Source of the DNA: Shinisaurus crocodilurus | Taxonomy: Eukaryota > Chordata > Lepidosauria > Squamata > Shinisauridae | Assembly (NCBI GenBank): GCA_021292165.1 | Contig: CM037878.1 | Coordinates: forward strand, 192,881,118 to 192,945,117 | DNA: 64,000 nt | Direction of reading: 5' to 3' | Shown: positions 34,029-45,977 of the stretch, piece after piece | How positions within the stretch are numbered: position 1 is the first letter of the stretch | How the letters are laid out: the number at the start of each line of letters is the position of its first letter | Program-made: the position numbers and the translations under genes | The notes under the pieces: generated by a model | Told to the model about the DNA's origin: nothing | Databases searched by the model: none | What the model saw: only the letters and a program-made list of their open reading frames with translations

Positions 34029-35649
34029 GCCCAATATAAATTCAGTATGGCACAGTTGCACACACACTTAGCTGCTCACAGAATACATGATTGCCAATCA
34101 TTTCATTGCTCAGTGGTGAGCTCAGAAAGCCCATTGATTTTCATGGGACTTAGAGCCACCCCACACTTTACTTTTTAAACTCAGGTGCAACATATCACTA
34201 TCAATATTGAAAAGGTCAGATTCCCCCAAAATTGATGGTGACTCACATGTATCTTTTAAACTTAAGTATCTGTCTATATCTGAGTTTTAGAAGTCAGCAT
34301 GAAATGACTCCTAGGAAATTAGGCAACAAGTCACCGCTCTTTTCACCTCATTGTACTAGCAAACACTAGTTACCTTGTGCAAGTGTTGGTATACACCAGC
34401 TCAACATCAGCACTGGTGCTGGGGCACAGTTGGATCCTACCCTGTGTGTGGACACTTCTATTGAGCACATTAACATCTATGTTGAGCCAAAGGTACTGTT
34501 GAATTCAGGTATTCACAAACGTAAGAACTGGTTTGACCCCTTCAGAAGAAGTTTGGGCAACAACCTCCAGAGATGGGCATGGGAAGGGATTGCCAGAATT
34601 CTGCACAGTTGTTATTCAATGCCCTGTTTCTTTCCCCACTCACTCCCCCACCCTCCCACCCCAGTTTCTGGCCTTACTACCGTACTTTCTTTACCTTTTA
34701 GATATGTTAAATACCCTTTGGACATAAATATGTGGGAACATTCTCAACATTCACTGAGTTATTCTGGTGATAGCTTCTCCCCCTGCCCCGAATGTAGCCG
34801 AGCAGGGACTTTTATAGAAAAACTATAGCAGCAGTGGTTGAAGCAGCAAAGTGACTTGGATGATGGGAAAATGATACCTGCATAGCTGAGTTCCATTATT
34901 ACTAACTAAATTAGAGATCGATTGGGGCCACGGAAGAAGAATATTTGGTCAGGTTCAGTGTGGCTAAAGATTGTCAGGCTGTCAGATCTGATTTATTAGG
35001 AGAAGGTCATGCATCACTAATTTGATTATTTTTCTGAGAGAAATGACAATGAAAGCTGACAACGATGGAGCAGTAGACATAATCATCTTGGACTTCAGGA
35101 AATCACATGATGCACAACAACAAAGTAGGGTGATATATTGGGAAATAACAGACAATTGGTGGAATTCTTAATTGAGCAAATAAACTGTCAGTCTGCTAGG
35201 GAATATGGATCAGGGAGAGCAGGAGGAAAGTGGTAAGTATTAGGCTCTTACAATGATTGGCATAATATATAATTTTGGCCACACTCTACAGTCTCATATA
35301 CAAGTGGTCCAAATGAATAATTAAGAGGTAAGCCTGACAGAATACAAATGACAAGAATGTGGTACAAAAAAGTTGATCAGTAAAGGTGAAGTTGTTCAGA
35401 AAGCACAAAATGTAGATAAATCGGGGCTAAACAAAGGAAAGTTGGATCAGGACAATTATTTATTGTTAAGTTTGTCTTTAATTTTTAAAGGTTTACATTT
35501 ACATTTATATTTTTTATTGATAAACTGTCTTTAGTTTGGTGTTACTACGGTATATAGATGTCCAAATATTTAAAAAAATAATATTTTTTGGAAAGAAAAG
35601 TACTAATGTTGTTGTTAACCAATCACATTTGCTTAATCCCTTTCTTTGA
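34029..35649. other. No gene; weak repeat copy near 34340-34440
   Basis: The 34340-34440 part resembles the 'ttgtgcaag' repeat family. The 132-aa ORF at 34430-34828 has no motif I recognise. The rest is unassigned AT-rich sequence. Confidence 0.35.
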
Positions 35650-35822
35650 AAGGAGCTCAGGAAAGTTATTTCAACTCATCCGATTTTATCCTCACTACAA
35701 CCCTGTGAGGCAGAGAGATGGTGATTGGCCCAAAGTCACCCAGTAACTTTTATGGATGAGTAGGGGATTGAATCTAAGTCTCCCTGGTTCACATCTAGCA
35801 CTCTAACCACTTAATCAGACTC
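35650..35822 (-). mobile_element. tRNA-derived MIR-like SINE, diverged
   Basis: The minus strand carries the SINE core ('gactttgggccaatcacc' and 'cctcacagggttgtagtg') and a weak tRNA-like head ending near 35820. The 3' tail has decayed. It is the same family as 3362-3608. Confidence 0.65.
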
Positions 35823-35944
35823 ATAATCAAATCAGTGGTCTATTTCAATATCATGTGTCAAAAGGGCCAGTGTCAGATGCTAGAGATGAAAAAAATATAG
35901 TTGGTGAAGGAGATACCCTGCCTGTTCCATGTTGTTAACAGGCC

Positions 35945-36113
35945 TGTGGCTTACGCTGCTGGCTCAGCTTGTCTGAGCATGGAAAGCTAAGCAGGGTCAG
36001 GCCTGGTTATTACTTGGATGGGAGACCCCTCCTCTAGTTTCCTGCATTGCGCAGGGGGTTGGACTTGATGGCCTCATGGGACCCTTCCAACTCTATGAAT
36101 CTATGACCTCAGA
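35945..36113 (+). mobile_element. 5S rRNA-headed SINE, near full length
   Basis: The head contains 'gaaagctaagcagggtcagg', 'cctggttattacttgg' and 'atgggagaccc', corresponding to the A box, intermediate element and C box of the 5S rRNA internal promoter. The tail is CR1-like: 'gggttggacttgatggcc' and 'cccttccaactctatgaa'. The 5' part of 5S rRNA is missing and is replaced by 'gctggctcagcttgtctgag'. It is a retroposon, not a 5S gene. Confidence 0.85.
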
Positions 36114-36232
36114 CACTTTATGTAGACCTAGATTTACATGTTTGCATTTCTTTCTGGGTTTAAATTTCTAGAACTTCCACTAGCAAAGGGTTGGAGCCAG
36201 TAACAATAAGTTTATATGAACATCTATGTCAG

Positions 36233-36303
36233 GTGGTTGTTGTTGTTATTGTTGTTGTTGTTATTGTTGTGGTTGTTATTATTATTATTGCTGTTGTTGT
36301 TGT
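36233..36303. repeat. (GTT)n/(ATT)n microsatellite
   Basis: Mixed GTT and ATT triplets next to the minus-strand LINE tail. This is probably the tail of that element. Confidence 0.85.
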
Positions 36304-36470
36304 ATCCTGCCTTTCTCCCAACACTGGGACCCAAGGCAGCTCACAGCCTTTAACACTCATACAATTAAAACAAAAATAGAAAAATACAAAAGTTAAAAAT
36401 AGAATTAAATTATCAATAATATTAAAAATTATTGTGTTCCTATACATGTCTAGATACCATTGTTGCTTTA
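36304..36470 (-). repeat. LINE/SINE 3' end
   Basis: The block 'atcctgcctttctcccaac' and 'acccaaggcagctcacag' is the complement of the common squamate LINE 3' end, with A-rich sequence upstream. Confidence 0.55.
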
Positions 36471-36529
36471 AAAGATTGTAGCTTAAAAAGCTGTGCTTCT
36501 CACCTAAAACTTTGCTATTCTCCCTTTAA

Positions 36530-37090
36530 GTGTTCTTGGCCTGTGGGATGAAAACTCCCTTTAGGTTATCTGCTGACCTTGCTAACAAGACACAGGTGTT
36601 GGGGCGGGTATGTCCAGAACAGCATGTTGCCCTTGCCAGTTACCCTTAAAAGGAGGCTCTGAAGCCCATGTTGGGAGACCGGGGAGGGGTGGGTCTGTCA
36701 GAGAGGGGAGGCTACGTCAGTCCAGACCAGAAGCTGACCCTGGGGAGGACTGTAAGGTGCAGGGATGCCTTCCTGGGACCTTCAGTCTTTATGTGAATGA
36801 CAGAGGCACAGGCTAAGTAAACCAGGCAGTTTATAGGTTTTGTTTTTCATTTTTAGTGTATCATCTGTTCGCCCCCTTACCCTATTTGTTTTGTTAATTT
36901 GTGGATAAAGTCATGTAGTTCATAATCGTTTTTTTTGTGTTGTGTGATTGGGAGGTGTTTGTCCAAGACCTAAGGGAGGGGATTACACCCCATGTGGCCT
37001 GACCACTCAGGAATGCTACCCAGAGTAAGATCTGAATTATAAATAGGTGGTGAAGGGGAATAAAAATCCACACACACCCAAGGGGAAAAA
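36530..37090. other. Unassigned block, possible LTR-like features
   Basis: More GC-rich than the flanks, with 'acccttaaaagg' (TATA-like), direct TGA-rich sequence and a long T/G-rich right part. No paired ends were found. I do not recognise the family. Confidence 0.25.
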
Positions 37091-37429
37091 ACACATATTA
37101 CAGTTGGCCACCTGCAAATCACCTTACACAAGAAGATGACCAATCACTATATGTACCTCAACATAAGTAGATATCACCTAGAATCTAGAACAACTGTCTT
37201 GTTTTTTTTATTAATCTTATTTAAAGTAATACTTTAAATAAAACTTAAATAAAATAGATAAAATAAGTATATTCAGAAATAGGTCCCATTAAGTTCAATG
37301 GCATTTACTCCTAGATATTTTATTCTGCAGCCTCAATCAAAAGAATAAAATATCTAATTAAAATGGATAAAACAATGGTGAAGCCTCCTACTTATTTCTG
37401 TATTAAACCAGGTATATGAGAAGTCAATG
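37091..37429. other. No recognisable feature
   Basis: AT-rich. A small palindromic MITE-like 'cattaagttcaatggcatt' lies at about 37285-37305. Confidence 0.35.
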
Positions 37430-37830
37430 AAAATAATCAAGTACTTATTCATCTGCACCAGTCAAATTCATATGTACAGCTATTCTCAGCAAGATGTACC
37501 TGCCTGTCATATATAGCTGTTAAAGAGGAGGAGCCTCTCAGAAAAAAAGAGGTGGCAACCTACTTCAGTACTAACGTGGTTGAATACATAGAAATTCAAA
37601 CCCAGATTTTTTTAAAAGCAAAGTATTCAAAGCCCTGTGTCTAGATGGACAAATCCGTAAGTTTTGGTTGTTCCCACATTCATTTTTTTAAAAATTCAAT
37701 TTCTTTTTATCCCAAATGTGGAGAACTTTGCAAATGTTTGTACATTTTCCGGGAGAACATTAGTTCTCCCGGGCATTTTAGAAATGTAATAACTAAATAA
37801 ATACTTAGCAAAACTGAACTAAAATGAAAT
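37430..37830 (+). repeat. hAT-like repeat with terminal direct repeats, copy 2
   Basis: Shares 'catctgcaccagtcaa', 'acctgcctgtcatata', 'gaggtggcaacc' and 'atggacaaatcc' with copy 1 (13831-14335) in the same order. A palindromic 'gggagaac...gttctccc' (37750-37777) is extra here. Confidence 0.5.
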
Positions 37831-38669
37831 TCTCACCCTTCCTATTATAGACCAATGAATTAGTACTAGACAAAAAGGGAGACAATTAAGATATGCCATA
37901 GACAAGAAATATGAGTGAGGTGGTAAGAGGCTCCACCAGGCAAGGCATATTGATTAAATGGAGCAGGTGTATTTTAGTTTAGCTCTTTACCAGTGCCTGG
38001 CAAAGAGCATAAATTGAGAGAAATAGAGTGTTAAAAGTACTGATATTATAGTTCCAAATCTATTTGAATGCCTGGAAGATTTCCCCACTACTGGGACTAA
38101 CTAGCTCTCCTCTGGTCATTCAGCTGATTCCACTGAGTACTGGTGATATCTTACGTCACCAATAAGAAGCAAGGTTCACCCAGTAAGATGGACTTGTCTT
38201 TAAAGGTTATATTTATTTATATTTATATTTACAAATACAGCTTTTTTCTATAAATTGAGAGATTAGTTTGGAAAGCATCATCTGGGTTCACTATTGACAA
38301 AGTTGTCCAAACTGCAGTGCTACCTGCTTGCCAAGAGATAAAGAAGCAATTGCCAAGAAGATTTAGTGTTATTTTCCCATTTATACAGTAAACGAGAAAA
38401 AGTTGATTTGCTTGAAGTTAAATAGTAAAAACTACTGGGCCATAGCAACACATGCCTAGCAGCATTCTTTCTGTCATAAAATAGAAGTACTTAAAAAAAT
38501 AATAATTCCAACCCCCTTAGTTTACATGTGAATATTCTAAACTAAAACCTAGATCCTAGAATCTCTTTTGTGTGTGTCAAAAACTTACTTTGCACATGTA
38601 TATTGAAAAGAAATCCCTGTAAAAAATAAAAAATACAATTTTACAAAGCATGACTACACTGCATATATT
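37831..38669. other. No recognisable feature
   Basis: AT-rich sequence without recognisable element or ORF. Confidence 0.35.
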
Positions 38670-38920
38670 GAGTAGTATCCAACAGTGGCCTTCTGCTGGT
38701 GCAAATGTCATTGTGCTAGCGGAAACTAGATTCTGAACTATGAGCAAGAGGAGAATCCAACTGAAGTTGTTGTGCAAGTGGTTGCACATTACACTTGTGC
38801 AACCCATTATGCAATCAGTTGCGCATTATGCTTGCACACAATCCATTGTGCAACCGGTTATGCATTACACTTGTTCAATATGCTATGCAACTGGTTGCAT
38901 ATTATATTTGCACAACTGGA
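38670..38920. repeat. 'ttgtgcaag' family repeat with 4 x ~38-bp tandem array
   Basis: The 38773-38920 part holds four diverged tandem units starting TGCAA at 38773, 38810, 38849 and 38886. Each has the layout 'tgcaac-ggttgcacatta' plus 'cacttgtgcaac'. Upstream (38670-38760) matches the dispersed repeat also seen at 5085 and 19320. Confidence 0.7.
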
Positions 38921-39754
38921 AACATATAACGTTTTTCTTCCTTCTTGGTGCTCCTGCAATTCGCATAAATGGTTTACAACATGATATGATTACCATATGG
39001 AGCACAGTTGGTTATTATTTTCATAACCTGGGGTGCAATGTGAACGAATTGTAGTCCATATGGTGAACATACCATGTTCATGCCTTCCATTCAATAATAC
39101 GGAAGGCTGTCCTTTCTCTTCTTCACCTTTCCTACATTTGCTTTAAAAGTGTGTGATATTGAATACACTGGATCCCAGATACCCACACATATATCACAAA
39201 GCAATTTTCACAATTTTGGAATCAATGGATGCCTGCTTTTGCTTACTGCACATTCAAAGTATCGGCTGGAATATGAGGATGAGGAAGACTCTTTCCCCAA
39301 GCTGCAAGAGGTATTTTCCCCAAGCAGCAATATTCTAGAATATGTATGCGGATTTTGTTTTTGCTTACAAAACATGCGAGCATGCCCTGTTCAAAGCAAA
39401 TTTCCCAGTTCAATTTTGTGCATATTTCCTAACTTGCACAAATTTCCCAGTAGACTGAATCAGCCCCGTTTTAGTCTATGAAGGAAATTTGCACAAATTA
39501 GGAAATTTGTGCAAATTTGGGAATACTGGAGTGGGGTGTCGAGGGGAGAAAGCAGAAATCACCATCTGTTGTGGTTAACCAGCTCCAATAGATTCATTTC
39601 AATGATTGTCCACTGAAGCATGCTGAATATTGTCACTGAAAACTTGTACTTACCAGAAAAATTGACTCCCTCCCCCTTTTCTAAGTTTCATCGACGCTTC
39701 TCACACATGTCACATTTGTATCCCACTAAAGCAGCTGAGGATAGTATACAGGGG
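38921..39754. other. No gene; inverted-repeat cluster at 39425-39522
   Basis: At 39425-39522, 'cttgcacaaatttccc' and 'gaaatttgcacaaatt' alternate in opposing orientations, a foldback cluster of the kind found in hAT-like MITEs. The rest is unassigned. Confidence 0.4.
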
Positions 39755-40004
39755 CAGGGGCAGCCCTATCATTTGGTAGAGTGAGATGGCCACCTCAGGC
39801 AGCAGTTTCCGAGGGGTGGCAATATGCTGTTAGAGGACAGGACTATGTGTGACATGTTGCTTGCTGCTCTCAGGTACAGTGGAAGATGCTATCTGATTGG
39901 AATAAGATTCAACTGACAGTTTAGACACCTTCTGTACATTGAAATAGGAGCAGGCACAATCTTTTCCTTTGTCTCAGGCAGCAAAATGTCTTGGGCCATC
40001 CCTG
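39755..40004. mobile_element. hAT-like MITE, CAGGGGCAGCCC...GGGCCATCCCTG
   Basis: Imperfect terminal inverted repeats CAGGGGCAGCCC and GGGCCATCCCTG. The interior has 'ctcaggcagcagtttc' and 'aggcagcaaaatgtcttggg'. Flanking octamers agree at only 5 of 8, so a target duplication is uncertain. Relatives lie at 12985, 20087 and 30487. No ORF is credible. Confidence 0.65.
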
Positions 40005-40019
40005 TAGAATGGGGTTTTC

Positions 40020-40145
40020 TATTTGTCTTTCCACAAACCCTATCAGCAGGAGAGACTAAGAGATAATGACTTGTCCAAGGCCACCCAATAAGCTTCACAG
40101 TTGAGCAGGGATGTGAACCAATGTTTTTCCTGTTTCAAGTCCAGT
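40020..40145 (-). mobile_element. Degraded tRNA-derived SINE core
   Basis: The minus strand keeps 'ggtggccttggacaagtca' and a 'ttggttcacatccctgctc' B-box-like sequence. Head and tail are mostly lost. Confidence 0.4.
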
Positions 40146-40154
40146 CTTACCTCC

Positions 40155-40185
<31 letters not shown>

Positions 40186-40608
40186 TATGTTCACCTAACC
40201 AGGTTTGGTTACTTAACCTCATTCCTTCACTTGAAGGACATGGACACTTCACTCTTGAAAGACATTTTCCAGGGGAGTTCTGAACATTTCTGCCTCATGG
40301 AAAATGTTAATGAAGGTTCTTGTTGTAATAAGTCATGCTATGCATGGAATGTCTAGAAATGATGAAGAAACTTCCTGTGTCGTAGGCAATGTTGCTAATA
40401 CCTAAGACCAGAATTACCACCAAATTTTGAATGGCCCGAAGTGAATTTTTGAGGCACATTTGGAAGTTCCTGGTCAAACAAAACTTGTTCTGAAGAATTT
40501 TTATGGAAACTTGAAAAAGTTTCAATAAGAATAGAGAAACCTCTCAGGGATGTTCCTCACATCTCTAGACTGTACTACACTACTCACATGTATTTTTGTG
40601 CTATAAAG

Positions 40609-40647
<39 letters not shown>

Positions 40648-41469
40648 CCATATGATGAAACCTGAGATTTACCACATCTTGAGGAATTATTAAACATTAC
40701 AGTATGAAGAACATTATTAACCATAACTCTCATCTTGTGGGGTTGCAGTCACAAGATATTACCACTCCAAGAGTATTCATCAAAAGTTACTTTACTATTA
40801 CTCACCACATCGGAAATGTGCACAAGAATCTTGCTTAAGAAATTATTTTGGGATCAGACAGTGGTGCAGAGCTAAAAAGTAATCCTAAAGTTAAGGTGAC
40901 TTAATAGCAGCTCAAGCAAATACTGTTGAACATTATAAAAATGTAAAGTACTATTCATGATAGCAAATAAAAGTGGGGAAGTCTGATTTGTGCAGTGAAG
41001 ATTGGAGCTTCCCAACTGTGTGTTCTGGCACTCAATCAAGTTTTCCTTTGCTTTATTAAAATTGGTTTATATTTCTACCATGCAGTTCTACTGAATCTGC
41101 AAGAAGGCTTTGGGGCTATTACATTTGTCATCAAAAATATCTTTTATACTTATGGCATAATCAGTTTCCCAATCTTATCAACTTTCCTCACTACAAATTA
41201 CTATTAACACCAAAATGAGATACTCCCACGCCTCTTTGCTTTAAATATTAAACCTTATTGCCACTGTTCTGGTAGAATTGCAAGATCCAACCACCAAACA
41301 ATATTAGTTTTGTTGCCATAGAAACTCCCTTGACTCATGAGCTTGACAGGAAAAAAAATACCAAGATAGGCAACTAGAATAAGCCACAGGAATACAGTGA
41401 TGTGGCAGCAGAAATACAGCTGCTGGTGTTGTAAAAGAAAAGCTAAGGTATATCTTCATTGAGGTATAT
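40146..41469. other. No gene; (CA)n at 40162-40186 and 40612-40642
   Basis: Two pure CA microsatellites and otherwise unassigned AT-rich sequence. Confidence 0.45.
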
Positions 41470-41870
41470 CCTCATACCTGAGAGACCGCCTTCTCCCTTA
41501 CCAACCTTCCCGGTCACTGAGGTCATCAGATGGCATGTTCCTGGTGGTTCCACATGGACCCACAGCCAGACTGGAGTCCACCCGGAGAAGAGCCTTCAGT
41601 GTAGCAGCTCAATTTCTGCAGAATTCCCTGCCTCTGGAGGTCAGGCAGGTGCCAATATCATATTTTTTGGGGTGCCTCTTGAAAACATCTTTATTTCAGG
41701 AAGCCTTCCTGATCTAACCAGCCATAGTTTAATTGATATGGTTTTATTGCTCTTGTTTTTAACACACTATTTTATTCTTTTATTTGTTTGATCTTTTATT
41801 GTTCTCCACTCCGAAATCTCCATACTGGAATATGGAGTGGTATAGAAATCTTGTAAATAAATAAATTGTG
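41470..41870 (+). pseudogene. L2-clade LINE 3' end with ORF2 C-terminus
   Basis: Decodes, with interruptions, to YLRDRLLPYQPSRSLRSSD, then RRRAFSVAAQFLQNSLPLEV and FLGCLLKTSLFQEA, the conserved C-terminal tail of L2/CR1-type ORF2. It ends in 'ggaatatggagtggtatag' and an AAATAAATAAAT tail. It is 5'-truncated and cannot function. Confidence 0.8.
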
Positions 41871-43424
41871 GATCATTCTGAGGCAATAGCCACAGAAGCT
41901 GTGGATGCCCAGGCTATATGAGCCAAATTGTTGCAATTCTCGTTCATTGGGCCTGCCACCCTTATTCAGTGCTCCTTTTGCCCAGGCAGTGCTTTTTGGC
42001 CTGTGCATGACCCATGGATGATAGGAGTTTGTCATGGTAATCTTATCAAAGTATTATGCTGTGCTTCTTGACTCCCGGATGCAAAGTGGGTGGCACTCCA
42101 ATCCCATAAGCTGGCCCTACAGGCGGGCATTTATACCGCACTTCCAATTAGCATGTTACGTGTGGTGCCTGGCGGGGCCTGATGCTGCAGTGCCAAGATG
42201 GGGTTTTGGTTGACACAACACTGTGGCTGTGGCATTGTTAAGGTGCTATTATTACTGGGCTTACTGTCATTCAGCTGACTAACAGTGTTTTCCTTTAGTC
42301 AGTGTGAGCTGTTCTCTGGCTGTTGGGCATTACAGGCCACTTTGTTGCAGCTGGGTTCAGGCAGACAGCATTCTTGTCTGGGTCAAGAGATGGCTTTACT
42401 TTCCTGTTACGCCTCCTGACCCGTGCACACTGCAACATGCCGGGGTCCAATGGGTACTGCACCCAGGCCCAACCATTCTCCGCAAGTGGCATTTTATTTA
42501 TCTCTTTTGCCATATTCCTTTAGATTGGTGTTTTATTGTTCCAGAATTTTTCATTAATCAATGAAGCTCCCGATATTGGAATGTTAGTCCTCGGAGCATG
42601 TGATTTCTGAGAGGGTTTAATCCCATTGCCACAGTTATTGGGTTCTTCTAGCCCGGCTTGTTCCAGGACCCGATAACGACATTGCTTTCAGCTTCCATTG
42701 CATTTATTGCATTTTTGGCTCCGGTGACTTACATAAATTTATGGGTTGCCAACAGTATTATGGGATTTCAGTAAAGAGTAATAAGATGGACATTACTTCA
42801 AGTATTTGCCCTTAGCTACATGCCTCCTACATGCAGGTGGATAAGTTCCTGTTATTAGGTTAATTAATGCTTCCCATACAGGCTACCCATGTCCGAGTAT
42901 AGTTGGTTCTGCCCGGCATTCTTATGGTGTGGGCAGCCAATGGGCATCAGATATAAGTTGGCAAGGCTCGTATTCCCGTTTAATGCGGGAAGGGCCCAAA
43001 TTTGTCTCTACTTTCCTATAGGACTGTTCCTGGGACTAGCTGGTGGGTATCCTCGAGACATGGGCAGCAATGTCATGTCATTTACGACACTTCTTGGGGT
43101 CTGCACTGTCATTACCATGCTTTCCTCTTCCCAGCCTCCTTTTAGGTGGCAGCTCTTGGCAGTTTTTTAGCCTTTAATTTACCTCTAAGGAGGAAGGTTT
43201 TTTGCAAGGGCTTCGACTGTTTTTTGACAGTGCGAGACTTGAATAGCTGCACCTGCAGAAGTCCAATTTTACCCATGTGCTGCCCGCATTATTAAAAGCT
43301 GGCCCAGATTGACAGGGTGAATCTGTGGCCGCTTTGCAGGCTCGATCGTCAAGGCCAAGCTTTTGCTTCATCACACTCTTTTGTTGAGGTGTGGTGTACA
43401 TTGAAGAAACTCCTGTTGGACAAT

Positions 43425-43881
43425 AGTAAAGTCCATGCCACGTGCCTATGGACTATGGAACATTATTACAATATATGATGACAGCAGCAAGAATAATCTA
43501 TGCTCAAAAATGGAAAGAAGCAGCAATACCAGCTATAGAAGACTGGCTGTTGAAAATTTTGGACTGAGCAGAGATGGCGAAATTGACTTGTTTAATTAGA
43601 GAAAAATTTTTTATCTTCATTTATGAAAGACTGGAAACCTCTGGTGGACTTCTTGGGGAAGAGGGAAAGTGACTTAATAACTTCGGATTTTGATTTTTGA
43701 ATATTAGTAAAGGTGATAGAAATTCTTTCTGTGAAAATAGAGAAAACTTAGATTGGATATGGATTGGTAATGTTTGTCAGACAAAGAGACGGAAGCCAAA
43801 TATGATTTGTTTTTGTTTTGGAAAATTCAATTAAAAAAGTAAAAAAGAAGAAGAAGAAGTAAAGTCCAGGCCATGTGCCTA
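43425..43881 (+). mobile_element. 5'-truncated L1 3' end with 24-bp target duplication
   Basis: The insert (43449-43857) decodes to AARIIYAQKWKEAAIPAIED and further C-terminal L1 ORF2 sequence with stops, then ends in an (AAG)n tail. Direct repeats at 43425-43448 and 43858-43881 agree at 22 of 24 positions. That is a long but reasonable L1-type duplication. It dates later than the unassigned block into which it inserted. Confidence 0.8.
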
Positions 43882-43997
43882 GCGCATTTTACAGTCATCC
43901 ATTTTATGGGTCTGCTCTCTCTTTAATTATTCAGTGCTCACATTTCATTTCTCCCATAGATCACTAGAGTGGTAGGCAGCTGGCATGCGTGTCCACA

Positions 43998-44246
43998 GCA
44001 ACAGCTTCAGCAGACTTGAAACCATCCGGTGGTATCCGGGAGTGCGATGCATGGTCTACCCTGCAGCTGGGTCTGCAACTATGGGCAATGACCTGTTTCA
44101 CGCATGGGCATAGCCCTGATGCTGCAGCTTTGGCCAACTTGAAATCATCCAGCGTGTCCAAAAGTGTGATGCGTGGTCGACCCCACACCTGTGGTACTGC
44201 AGATGGGGGCAATGACCTGGTTCATTGATGGACATGGCCCTGATGT
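43998..44246 (+). repeat. Two-copy tandem repeat of ~123 bp
   Basis: Both copies contain CTTGAAACCATCC or CTTGAAATCATCC, then 'gtgcgatgcatggtc' or 'gtgtgatgcgtggtc', then GGGCAATGACCTG. The spacing is 123-124 bp. Divergence is moderate, so the duplication is old. Confidence 0.7.
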
Positions 44247-44270
44247 CACAATGTTGGGTCAGCATGGATT

Positions 44271-45834
44271 TTTTTGATTGGGGAAATCCATTGAACAATT
44301 TGGAGAAGTATGAATATTTATTTTATTTATTCATAAATTTATGAGCTCGAATTGGTTCAGGGTTCTTGTGCTTACCTTACTAATGAGGTGGCTGAGGAGT
44401 GTGCACAAGTATCCTGTCTTTCATTTTACAATCCTCTCTCCAGCCCGTGATCTCTCCAGCTCCAGTGATTTTATAATCACACTTCCTGCCCAGGGTATGA
44501 GGTAATTCCTCCCATAGGGCCTTTTCAGAGGAGGAAGTGCAGGCAGCCTGGGAAGCTGCAGAGCAATGAAGAGATGTGTAATAGAAAGAAAACACACAAA
44601 AAGTTCCATCAGCCACCTCAGTGATTAGGTAAATTCAAAAACAGCATTAAAATAAATAAAAGAATACCCTGAGAATGAGGCGGTAAAATAGAAGCCTCTT
44701 TCAGGGGGGAAGAAAACTTTCAGGAAATTGGAGGTCAGATTTTGGCAGAGCACAAGCTCAGCCTCTTCCCTGGAGCTGAACACAAAACTGCCCCCCACTG
44801 CCCCCCCCCACACACCCAGCCTCAGGGCTTGCAGGGATGGAGTGATATCATCAGCGGCTGCACTGGAGACAAGATGTATCAACAATCACCCCTCAGAAAT
44901 TTAACATTTGGAAGACCCTGGGGAAGGTGCTGAACTTTGAAGAATGACAACTAGAGCTGAGACAAAATTTCTCAGAATACATTTTTTTCACAGAAAAGTC
45001 CTGAGATGTTTCTTTTCTTACCTCCCGAGAAATAAAAGGCAACACTGAAGAATTTTCTCCAAATTTTCTTCACCATTATGTTCTGTGGTGGCTTCATTCC
45101 CTCTGCCCCCCATGCCCTAGAATTATGGGTATTGTGGAGGATGCACAATGGGGGCTAGGCTGCCAACAGTTGATGCTGTTCCCACTTGCAGTGGCAGTGC
45201 AAACCCCTCCCCAAAGCAAAAACAAAAACAAACAAACAAAAAACCTCTTAGGAAAAGAATAAAGAAGCTGTGCCACAATGCTTGCCAATGGTGAACCCTA
45301 CCTGTGAGAAATTGTTGGAGAATTTATCCTCTCCCTGGAGAAATTCAGTGAAATTGGGTCCCCTAATTTCTCTGTCCCCAAATAGGATTTCGAGAGGCCA
45401 GTTATGCATAGCTCTAGCTTAAAGTAAAACTGTCACCATTCTTCATTCATTTCACAAGAAAACATACTTTTACTGTCCAACTAGTTCTCTTCAACACTAG
45501 TTCTTTTTTATATGTTTTAGCAATGTGTCTATGCCAGCACTCATTGCCATATCCCCCCTGGAATATATTTCACATCAAAGAAAGTATTTTCAGTCTCTGA
45601 AGACTACTTGTGCCCATTTCTCTACTGTTGTCATTGAAATGGAGAGACAAAAAAGCTTACTAGTCTTCTAATACATGTCATAACCACTATTACTGTACAT
45701 CTGGTGTTTTCTTAAGCTGGGAAAAGTACAGTGCCATTATAAAATATTAAGTCCACAAAATCCTAGCTAGGAAGATGATATCCTGATAAAAATGTATGTC
45801 ACACAAAAAACAACAGGTATTATTTTTAAGAAAG
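44271..45834. other. No recognisable feature
   Basis: Includes a C-run (44796-44810) and AT-rich sequence. No repeat family or domain recognised. Confidence 0.35.
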
Positions 45835-45890
45835 TACCAGGGAACATGTCCCATTGAATCCAATGGGATTTACTGCTGAGTAGAGATGAA
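45835..45890. repeat. Small palindromic MITE fragment
   Basis: 'cccattgaatccaatggga' is a short palindromic core shared with the small MITE at 16985. Confidence 0.45.
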
Positions 45891-45977
45891 TAGTTGCATA
45901 TACTGTAAGTTATAAATGGCTTGGATCCAGGGAGCAATTCAATTCCTGCAAAGTTCCACTCCCACCCCTCCAAGCTG

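Larger units (their letters stand above)
41871..44270. other. Unassigned insert-like block, not AT-rich
   Basis: Composition is more balanced than neighbouring DNA and the text does not resemble the usual families. It holds a ~123-bp two-copy tandem repeat (43998-44246) and a nested L1 tail (43449-43857). Several ORFs of 60-93 aa are unrelated to any domain I know. It may be the non-coding part of an uncharacterised retrotransposon or an LTR pair. I could not define its ends. Confidence 0.3.

Noticed and set aside
33502..34063. Several overlapping ORFs up to 174 aa with Gly-, Pro- and Arg-rich runs
   Set aside because: They occur on both strands in a GC-rich foldback element. The amino-acid bias comes from GC content, and stops are rare there for compositional reasons.
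34430..34828. 132-aa ORF near the GC-rich element
   Set aside because: No recognisable domain and no supporting context such as splice sites or conservation that I can see.
35945..36113. 5S rRNA gene
   Set aside because: Only the internal promoter blocks match. The 5' third is absent, a CR1-like tail is attached and the sequence recurs dispersed, so it is a SINE.
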